Shown here: one piece after another, positions 1 to 4,753 of the stretch
How the letters are laid out: each line of letters starts with the position of its first letter
Numbering within the stretch: the stretch's first letter is position 1
Source: a bacterium
Lineage (GTDB): Bacteria; Bacteroidota; Bacteroidia; Cytophagales; Thermonemataceae
Length of the DNA stretch: 7,496 bases
Reading direction: 5' to 3'
NCBI GenBank assembly: GCA_025362415.1
Contig: JANYGM010000203.1
Location: 1-7,496, forward strand
Notes under the pieces: model-generated
The model's input: the letters and a program-made list of their open reading frames with translations, nothing else
Databases searched by the model: none
Told to the model about the DNA's origin: nothing
Program-made: the position numbers and the translations under genes

Positions 1-50
1 CACTATTTCACTACTCACTACACACTATTTCACTACACACTATTTCACTA
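1..50. repeat. Short tandem repeat at the left edge
   Basis: Two exact, adjacent 15-base copies of CACACTATTTCACTA lie at 21-35 and 36-50. A 13-base partial copy (CACTATTTCACTA) lies at 1-13, separated by a shorter CTCACTA unit. The tract probably continues beyond the window. No coding frame runs through it. Simple intergenic arrays of this kind are common in AT-rich Bacteroidota; no function is evident. Confidence 0.8.
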
Positions 51-115
51 ACCACAATATTATCAAAAAAATTGCTATTTTTGTAAAATATTATTAGCTA
101 ATAAATGCACACAAG

Positions 116-143
116 CAATTACGAATTATCAATTACGAATTAC
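116..143. repeat. Two-copy 14-base tandem repeat
   Basis: CAATTACGAATTAT at 116-129 is followed directly by CAATTACGAATTAC at 130-143, a 13/14 match. The AATTACGAATTA motif is partly self-complementary. It lies in the non-coding leader of the divIVA-like gene, upstream of the possible promoter. It may be a simple-sequence relic; an operator role is possible but unsupported. Confidence 0.65.
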
Positions 144-158
144 GAGTGAATAGAAATA

Positions 159-186
159 TTGATAATCAAGTAATTATATAATATTG
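159..186 (+). promoter_or_regulatory. Possible Bacteroidota sigma-A-type promoter for the divIVA-like gene
   Basis: TTG at 159-161 is followed after 17 bases by TAATATTG at 179-186. This matches the Bacteroidota housekeeping consensus TTG-N17-23-TAnnTTTG except for one base in the -7 box. Transcription would start near 192, leaving a leader of roughly 35 bases before the ATG at 228. The region is very AT-rich, so a chance match is quite possible. Confidence 0.35.
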
Positions 187-227
187 TCACCTTATTTATA
201 ACATAAACTGATTGTAAAAGCCTATAT

Positions 228-914
228 ATGAAAATCACCCCAATAGAAATCCGCCAGAAAACCTTTGAAAAAGTGTTTAGAGGTTATGATAAAGAAGAAG
301 TTGATGCTTTTTTGCAAACACTTTCACAAGAGTGGGAGCGTGTCAATGGCGACATACGTGAGCATAAAGTAAAGTTGGAAATAGCAGAAAAAGACGTAAA
401 TAAACTGCGTGAAATGGAATCTTCTTTGTTTCGTACCCTAAAAACAGCAGAAGATTCTAACAATAATTTGCTTGAACAATCTAAAAAAGAAGTTGAACTT
501 AAAGTAAAAGAAGCACAACTAAACGCAGAAGAAATACTAGCAGATGCCCGCACACAAGCAAAAGCCATTATACAAAAAGCTGAATATAAGGCTCGTACAA
601 CTATGCAAGAACTTTTAGGAGAAATGAAAAACTTAGAAAGAGACTACAAAATGCTTGAAAGTCAGAGGGAAAATCTTTCACAAGAAATGCGTAATATGAT
701 GCTTGCTGTGCTGGAAAAACTATCTAGAAATGAAAGCCAAACTGCCAAAACAGATTTTTCAGAGAAAATAAAACACGTTCAGAATACCATTACAGAAGAA
801 GAGGAAAAAATAGAAGCCAAACGTCTGGCAGAACGTCTATCAGATGAAAACCTGCGTACAGAGTTAAAAACTACTAGAACAGAATACAATAACTCTTTCT
901 TTGATAATATTTAG
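228..914 (+). CDS. DivIVA-domain coiled-coil protein
   Basis: This is a 228-residue cytoplasmic protein of the DivIVA/GpsB-like family, whose members bind curved or polar membrane through a short N-terminal domain and organise cell division or growth proteins through a coiled coil. Residues 1-30 closely match the family start (ITPIEIRQKTFEKVFRGYD). They include Phe17 and Arg18, the pair that forms the membrane-inserting tip in Bacillus DivIVA. Residues about 30-210 are almost continuous charged heptad-like sequence (Glu/Lys/Leu/Ala rich), as expected for a long coiled coil. The tail (about 211-228) is Asn/Thr/Phe rich and probably disordered. The Met at 228 is chosen because it aligns with the family N-terminus; there is no Shine-Dalgarno sequence, which is usual in this phylum. 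The gene stands alone and converges with the LuxE-like gene 51 bases away. The family call is strong; its role in this organism is inference. Confidence 0.93.
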   Translation: MKITPIEIRQKTFEKVFRGYDKEEVDAFLQTLSQEWERVNGDIREHKVKLEIAEKDVNKLREMESSLFRTLKTAEDSNNNLLEQSKKEVELKVKEAQLNAEEILADARTQAKAIIQKAEYKARTTMQELLGEMKNLERDYKMLESQRENLSQEMRNMMLAVLEKLSRNESQTAKTDFSEKIKHVQNTITEEEEKIEAKRLAERLSDENLRTELKTTRTEYNNSFFDNI

Positions 915-926
915 AGTAAAACTCTA
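912..926. other. Small hairpin overlapping the divIVA-like stop codon
   Basis: TAGAGT (912-917) and ACTCTA (921-926) form a perfect 6-base inverted repeat with a 3-base AAA loop, starting in the TAG stop codon. No T tract follows on the plus strand, so it is a poor intrinsic terminator. It lies between two convergent genes and may be a weak bidirectional 3'-end structure. Confidence 0.3.
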
Positions 927-965
927 TGAGGATTACTGGGTGGCACGAAACTTTTAAAGTAGCAA

Positions 966-1988
966 TTAAATTACCATCAAATTACAGCCACGAATGTCTG
1001 CATTATCCAAACGCCCAAGTATTTCGTAGGTATTGTGGCTGATTTTTTTGGCTAAATCTTTGGTTTCTAAAAATGCACACGACGAGATATTAGCTAAATC
1101 AATGATATTAAGTGCGCCACTTTGGCGAGTGAAACTACCAGAAAAAGGGTCTGTCGTATCTCTGAGCAAGAATTTCATAGAGGGCGGCAAAGTGAAAATA
1201 CCATTTTCTTGTGAATACGCTTGCGAAAGCAATTCTGTCATTCCATATTCTGAATGTATTTGCTTGACATTGAAGGCATTACGCAAAATTTCGTGTGCAT
1301 CTTGCCTAATAAGCTCTTTTCTACGTCCCTTCATTCCACCTGTTTCCATAATAACCACGTCTGAAAGGTCTTGTGGGTGGTTTTCTGCAAAATCTAACAA
1401 GGCAAAAGTAACACCAATAAGCAATATTTTTTCATTTTTATGTCTTAATGACTGTATTTTTTCAGAAAGTTCTGCTACATTATTAAGATAAAAACCTGCA
1501 TATTTTGAGCCACTTTTTTGTATAAAATCTTCTATCATAAAAACCAAAGAAGAGTTTCCTCGTTCCAAATAAGAAGGCAAAAGAGCCAAAATATGCCATT
1601 TTTCTAAGTTTTCGTAAATATTTTCAAAAATATTCTTACTGACTTTTTTATAAAAATCAGTATCTTTTACATAATGTTTACTTACAGTTTGTCCAGTTGT
1701 GCCACTACTTTCAAAAACAATTTTATTAAAATTATTTTTGAATTTTCCATCAAAATTTTTATTACTATTTTCTTCTGAAATAACCTTAAAGTCCTTAAAA
1801 AATTCAATAGGCAAAAAGGGTATATTTTCCAAAAAATTGATATTTTGAGGATTTATCTTGATTTTTTCCAAAAAGTCAGCATAAACTATATTGTTTTTAG
1901 CTTGGAAATAAAATAAGTCTAAGGCTTTTTGCTCAAAATTATTATCATTTATTTCAAAAAAAGTGCTTTTAAAATTTTCTACAAACAT
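966..1988 (-). CDS. LuxE-type acyl-protein synthetase / acyl-activating enzyme-like protein
   Basis: This 340-residue, presumably cytoplasmic protein belongs to the LuxE/PaaK branch of the ANL (acyl-adenylating) superfamily. The motifs occur in the expected order: ESSGTTGQTVSKH at 93-105 (phosphate-binding A3-like loop), METGGMKGRR at 214-223, HSEYGMTELLSQAY at 245-258 (A5 motif), the A7-like ETKDLA with Asp311, and GRLDNADIRGCNL at 325-337 (A8-like hinge). The chain stops just after the hinge, so the usual C-terminal lid with the A10 lysine is absent, as in LuxE. Cys335, six residues from the C-terminus, sits where LuxE carries its acyl-accepting cysteine. The likely reaction is ATP-dependent activation of a carboxylic acid and transfer through an enzyme thioester. 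The substrate is unknown, and no lux genes are nearby. Bacteroidota genomes often carry such a gene annotated simply as acyl transferase. The start at 1988 is the first Met, with no visible ribosome-binding site. The gene lies 92 bases after the McrB-like gene and could be cotranscribed with it. Confidence 0.85.
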   Translation of the reverse strand: MFVENFKSTFFEINDNNFEQKALDLFYFQAKNNIVYADFLEKIKINPQNINFLENIPFLPIEFFKDFKVISEENSNKNFDGKFKNNFNKIVFESSGTTGQTVSKHYVKDTDFYKKVSKNIFENIYENLEKWHILALLPSYLERGNSSLVFMIEDFIQKSGSKYAGFYLNNVAELSEKIQSLRHKNEKILLIGVTFALLDFAENHPQDLSDVVIMETGGMKGRRKELIRQDAHEILRNAFNVKQIHSEYGMTELLSQAYSQENGIFTLPPSMKFLLRDTTDPFSGSFTRQSGALNIIDLANISSCAFLETKDLAKKISHNTYEILGRLDNADIRGCNLMVI

Positions 1989-2001
1989 TTATAGTGGGCG
2001 T

Positions 2002-2021
2002 TTTGAATAACTTTATTCCAA
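2002..2021. promoter_or_regulatory. Inverted repeat just upstream of the LuxE-like gene
   Basis: The 9-base arms TTTGAATAA (2002-2010) and TTATTCCAA (2013-2021) pair at 8 of 9 positions around a 2-base centre. The site lies about 13-33 bases before the ATG at 1988, in the 92-base gap after the McrB-like gene. The near-absent loop suits a DNA operator better than an RNA hairpin. In AT-rich DNA this could be chance. Confidence 0.25.
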
Positions 2022-2080
2022 CCAGAGGAGTGAGTATCAAGGAAAATTGGCTTAGGAAGATGTACGAATGTAAAACTTTA

Positions 2081-3409
2081 TTATCTTGCCGACCTCACAA
2101 CTTGCAAAAAGCCAAATTCATCTTCCAAAAGTTCGTATTTATCTTTAGTGCTTTCAGCTTCAAAAAGTGCCAAAGAAAGCTGTTCTCTAAATATTTCTCT
2201 GTCTTCTTTTTCAGCAAACAGTGGAATTATTTTGGTGTTGAGCAGGCGCATAAACTCAAATTGTGGATTTTCTATAAAAAGTGTATGCCCAATCATTGCT
2301 TCGTGTCCAAATTGTTCTGCAATTTGTTGGTTTAATATTTGCAAAAAATCACTATATAAAAGTCTTTCAATATTATATTTAGGCAACATTTCTATTTGCT
2401 CCAAATAGGGTAAAAGCCCACCATACACGTTATAATTGCTTGTAGCAGTGATAATCACATACAAATTGGGTGGAAGTGCGACAAGTTCACCTGTAGAAAG
2501 CCTTAAAGAAAGTTCATCTATTGCGCCTATGCGCTTGGTTTCGTCTAAAAGAGTACCAAGTTCTCCAAAAATATTTACGTCCAATTCAGTCAAACCATCA
2601 ACAATAAAAACAAAATTTTCTGGTTTATTTTGCTGGTTATCTTGTTGGTTTTTTTCTGTCTTTTCCTTATTATTTTCTTTGTTATTTGCTTGAAAATGAA
2701 GGGTTGCTTTTTTGGCAAAATCTTTAAAAATATGGTTAAATCCGTTAATTTCTGCTTGATTTATTTGCCCAAAACCTGTAATGATTTCAATATTTTGCCC
2801 TTGTTTTTCTCTGAAAATTTGTTTGTTTTTTTGGGTATCTCCACTATCTACTCCTAAGATACTGACAGCAAGTTGTATAGCAGCAAAAGTCTTTCCTGTG
2901 TGTGCTGCACCATAAAAAAGTGTAGTTTTGGCAAAAGTAGGAGTTTGTTGTTTTCTGTTGTAAATGCTTCTTTGTGTTGTTTTTTTCTGCAAATTCTGCA
3001 AATTTTGTTTGAATTGTTTGACAATCTGCCCCTGATTATTGATAGCATAACTACTTTTGTGGGCTAATTGCTCACGCCTCACTTCTACACGAATACTTTT
3101 CATCAGTTTTTCATCAGCATTATCCTCTTTTCCATTCCAAAGTTGCCCCTTATGTGTGAGATGAAGCCCTTTTTTGGTGATATTGGCGTGCAAAAATTCC
3201 GCTTGTGTAAGATGTACACGAGCAATACGAATTTTATTTTTTATTTTGAGGCGAAAGTTACCCCAAAGTTCTGGAGAACGCTCTGTTTCTATATTGAGGA
3301 GTGCTATAATAAGTTGCACCACATCAGAGGCACTACGCCCATCAGCCCCATCTTGCAGAGTACGCAAAATAGGGGCATAAAAATCACGAATACGGTAGTT
3401 TTTTGTCAT
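2081..3409 (-). CDS. Orphan McrB-like AAA+ protein with Mrr_N-like winged helix, degenerate active site
   Basis: This is a 442-residue, probably cytoplasmic protein. Residues about 4-90 resemble the Mrr_N winged-helix domain (YAPILRTLQDG at 11-21, ITKKGLHLTHKG at 77-88), a DNA-binding-type module. A basic linker leads to an AAA+ core: Walker A GAAHTGKT at 167-174, NGFNHIFKDFAKKA (222-235) resembling McrB's dGiFk segment, Walker B-like FVFIVDG at 266-272, IFGELGTLLDETKRIG at 280-295, LPPNLYVI at 312-319, and IGHTLFIE plus KIIPLFAE near 373-400. This order is the plan of the McrB GTPase, the motor of McrBC restriction. The departures are clear: McrB's DEINR is DGLTE here (Glu replaced by Gly272), MNTADRS is replaced by TATSNYN, the RRRF arginines are missing, and FHPSYSYEDF is not recognisable. 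A Gln/Asn/Lys-rich insert (about 240-264) interrupts the core. Nucleotide binding is plausible; hydrolysis is doubtful or altered. No McrC follows; the next gene is LuxE-like. The start at 3409 places the winged helix at the usual N-terminal position. Homology is well supported; function is unknown. Confidence 0.8.
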   Translation of the reverse strand: MTKNYRIRDFYAPILRTLQDGADGRSASDVVQLIIALLNIETERSPELWGNFRLKIKNKIRIARVHLTQAEFLHANITKKGLHLTHKGQLWNGKEDNADEKLMKSIRVEVRREQLAHKSSYAINNQGQIVKQFKQNLQNLQKKTTQRSIYNRKQQTPTFAKTTLFYGAAHTGKTFAAIQLAVSILGVDSGDTQKNKQIFREKQGQNIEIITGFGQINQAEINGFNHIFKDFAKKATLHFQANNKENNKEKTEKNQQDNQQNKPENFVFIVDGLTELDVNIFGELGTLLDETKRIGAIDELSLRLSTGELVALPPNLYVIITATSNYNVYGGLLPYLEQIEMLPKYNIERLLYSDFLQILNQQIAEQFGHEAMIGHTLFIENPQFEFMRLLNTKIIPLFAEKEDREIFREQLSLALFEAESTKDKYELLEDEFGFLQVVRSAR

Positions 3410-3489
3410 TTTAGCAGAAAAACCAAAGGATATAAACAGAAAATAAACGAAAATAGATAATTAGATAACGACATTGATAATTTGTATTA

Positions 3490-3504
3490 CAGTCCAGCGG
3501 ACTG
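3490..3504. repeat. Hairpin 1 of the palindromic element
   Basis: CAGTCC-AGC-GGACTG forms a perfect 6-base-pair stem with a 3-base AGC loop. It shares the TCCAGCGGA core with the hairpin at 3539-3553, but its outer three base pairs differ from that copy and remain complementary. Confidence 0.8.
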
Positions 3505-3531
3505 ATATATTTATAGAAAACAGTCAAAAAA

Positions 3532-3606
3532 TGTATTTCGCTCCAGCGGAGCGACACTAGCAAGGGCTAGTTTTATAAATATTGCGCTCCGCTGGAGCGA
3601 AATACA
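3532..3606. repeat. Inner 22-base perfect inverted repeat containing hairpins 2 and 3
   Basis: The arms 3532-3553 and 3585-3606 are exact reverse complements across 31 bases. Each arm also contains its own hairpin: CGCTCC-AGC-GGAGCG at 3539-3553 and CGCTCC-GCT-GGAGCG at 3585-3599. The sequence can therefore fold either as two local hairpins or as one long stem. Confidence 0.88.
3556..3571. repeat. Central hairpin of the palindromic element
   Basis: ACTAGC (3556-3561) pairs with GCTAGT (3566-3571) around an AAGG loop. On the plus strand the stem runs into a short TTTT (3571-3574), loosely like an intrinsic terminator. The flanking genes are on the minus strand, however, where this stem is followed by GTCGC rather than T residues. 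Confidence 0.55.
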
Positions 3607-3633
3607 AACACAATGATATTTCTATAAATATAG

Positions 3634-3648
3634 AGTTCCGCTGGAACT
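3634..3648. repeat. Hairpin 4 of the palindromic element
   Basis: AGTTCC-GCT-GGAACT forms a perfect 6-base-pair stem with a GCT loop. It is the mirrored partner of the hairpin at 3490-3504: the TCC/GGA core is kept while the outer three pairs differ and stay complementary. Confidence 0.8.
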
Positions 3649-3676
3649 AATACAAAATATCAATGTCTTTGTCTAA

Positions 3677-3793
3677 ATGTAACGTAAAAATACGCATTTC
3701 TATTGACTTTGCAAATGTATTTTCTAAGATTTTATAAACTCCTAATAAGCCTTTGAAAACAATGGGAAATTCTCAAAAAATGAAGGTATTTAC
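3677..3793. other. AT-rich spacer with no recognised feature
   Basis: These 117 bases lie between the palindromic element and the DUF4846 stop codon. I see no open frame of note, no convincing terminator hairpin with a T tract on the minus strand, and no RNA gene. Partial matches to the TAnnTTTG box occur on the minus strand (for example TACATTTA) but without a correctly spaced TTG. Confidence 0.5.
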
Positions 3794-4687
3794 TTACTCA
3801 AAGCGTTTCAAATCTGTTTTTTCAAAAGTCCATTCAGGAGAATAAAGTTTGTCCATATCACTCAAATCATACCAAGGAGAGTTATTTTTGTCGTTTTCAT
3901 TGATAAGCAAATGAATACTTTGCGCAGGCATATAACTCTGCGCAATCATAAAAATTTTATTTCCTGTAGTTTTATTGATAGCCATATCCACCACAATAAC
4001 AGCGTGTCCAGGACTGCCACCTTTTATAAAAACATCTCCAATTTCTAGTTTTTCAAGTGCTATTTTTTTCATTTCTTTGGCAAGTGAAAGCGTACCCGCA
4101 TACGAATAAACTAGCTCTAAATATGCAGAAAAGGTTTTATAAGAATAGTCTTCTTGTTTTTGAGTACCTTTTGCAGGCGCAAGTTTGTACCAATTTGTAG
4201 TGTTTTTGACAATTTTTACTCTGTTGCCTTGCGCCCATTTGTCGTACTCGGCATTGAAACCATTGACAAAATTAAAATGGATTTTTTTGTATTCTTTTTG
4301 TGCATACAAATACTCTGCACGCAAGCGCATAATGGCATCTGCACATTGTTGAAGGTCTTTTTTGCCTACATCAATATCAAAAACTGAAGCGCAAACATCA
4401 TTTTGTTTTTCTTTCCCATTGAAATAATATACTTTTGCAGAAATATCCTGCAAAGGAAAATTTGTAAGGTAATATTGAAAACTATTTGCTTGATATGTTT
4501 GTCTTTCATAGCTTTTTGGCACAGAAAACCTTGTAATAACGGTTTTTGCAGCAGGATTTGAGAGAATATTTTTAGAAATAGTTTTTACAACATTACTCAT
4601 ATTCTCATTATTATTGCTTTGAGCGCAAGCATTCAAAGCAATAAAAAATAATATAAATGAAAATTTGAAGGCTAATTTTAGGTTCAT
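3794..4687 (-). CDS. DUF4846 family lipoprotein
   Basis: This is a 297-residue protein with a lipoprotein signal: Lys4 and Lys8, a hydrophobic stretch to residue 20, and a lipobox ending LNAC with Cys21 as the predicted lipidated residue. The mature part carries the blocks of the DUF4846 family: RFSVPKSYER (53-62), DIDVGKKDLQQCADAIMRLR (104-123), IHFNFVNGF (136-144), YAGTLSLAKEM (196-206), GDVFIKGGSPGHAVIVVDMA (217-236), AQSYMPAQSIHLL (249-261) and PEWTFEK (284-290). The family function is not established. The GDVF...GHAV block followed by AQS resembles the His-containing strand of NlpC/P60 or permuted papain-like hydrolases, and Cys115 and His228 are candidate catalytic residues; this is inference. 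Length is normal for the family and no disruption is seen. It starts 66 bases after the TonB-dependent receptor on the same strand, so cotranscription is plausible. The start at 4687 gives a complete signal peptide. Confidence 0.92.
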   Translation of the reverse strand: MNLKLAFKFSFILFFIALNACAQSNNNENMSNVVKTISKNILSNPAAKTVITRFSVPKSYERQTYQANSFQYYLTNFPLQDISAKVYYFNGKEKQNDVCASVFDIDVGKKDLQQCADAIMRLRAEYLYAQKEYKKIHFNFVNGFNAEYDKWAQGNRVKIVKNTTNWYKLAPAKGTQKQEDYSYKTFSAYLELVYSYAGTLSLAKEMKKIALEKLEIGDVFIKGGSPGHAVIVVDMAINKTTGNKIFMIAQSYMPAQSIHLLINENDKNNSPWYDLSDMDKLYSPEWTFEKTDLKRFE

Positions 4688-4722
4688 TTTGATTAAGTTT
4701 TTAGGGATTGAAAATTGTATTT

Positions 4723-4738
4723 CATCTGTGCATCTGTG
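4723..4738. repeat. Tandem CATCTGTG duplication in an intergenic region
   Basis: CATCTGTG occurs twice in direct succession (4723-4730 and 4731-4738), within TTCATCTGTGCATCTGTGGC. On the coding strand this reads CACAGATGCACAGATG, 35-50 bases ahead of the DUF4846 start. Similar CCACAGATG-type intergenic repeats recur in Bacteroidota and other phyla. It may be a dispersed repeat rather than an operator. Confidence 0.5.
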
Positions 4739-4753
4739 GCAACTAACAAAATA

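Larger units (their letters stand above)
3461..3676. repeat. Nested palindromic element, about 216 bases
   Basis: The element fills most of the gap between the DUF4846 and McrB-like genes. The outer arms 3461-3489 and 3648-3676 are inverted copies matching at 26 of 29 positions and ending in TTAGA/TCTAA. Inside them lie two hairpins (3490-3504 and 3634-3648), then perfect 14-base inverted arms at 3506-3519 and 3619-3632, unpaired spacers, perfect 22-base inverted arms at 3532-3553 and 3585-3606, and a central hairpin at 3556-3571. All arms share nearly the same centre (about 3569). There is no open frame and no obvious target-site duplication. It could be a MITE-like or REP/BIME-like mobile repeat, or a large transcript structure that separates the flanking genes. 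The palindrome is read directly from the sequence; its identity is inference. Confidence 0.88.

Noticed and set aside
284..568. Minus-strand open frame of 94 codons
   Set aside because: It is a Ser-rich antisense shadow of the divIVA-like coiled coil.
950..960. ACTTT-T-AAAGT palindrome as a terminator for the convergent genes
   Set aside because: It is an 11-base AT-only palindrome with a one-base centre and no T tract; too weak to call.
1033..1491. Plus-strand open frame of 152 codons
   Set aside because: It lies fully antisense to the LuxE-like gene, whose ANL motifs are unmistakable. The antisense product is Cys/Ser/Leu rich with no recognisable domain.
1994..2335. Plus-strand open frame of 113 codons starting in the gap after the LuxE-like gene
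   Set aside because: Most of it is antisense to the conserved 3' end of the McrB-like gene, and the product resembles no family.
2081..3409. Functional McrBC restriction system
   Set aside because: The Walker B glutamate, MNTADRS motif and arginine-rich segment are missing, and no McrC gene is present in the window.
3421..3440. Minus-strand -7 box (ATCCTTTG) for the McrB-like gene
   Set aside because: The TA of TAnnTTTG is not in register and no TTG box lies at a proper distance, so a promoter is not supported.
3068..3460. Plus-strand open frame of 130 codons
   Set aside because: It is antisense to the winged-helix region of the McrB-like gene and has no domain, signal peptide or promoter.
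3556..3574. Intrinsic terminator of a plus-strand gene
   Set aside because: The stem is followed by TTTT on the plus strand, but no plus-strand gene ends nearby, and on the minus strand there is no T tract.
3461..3676. CRISPR array
   Set aside because: The repeated hairpins are inverted and concentric, the spacers are unequal, and there are no regularly spaced direct repeats or cas genes.
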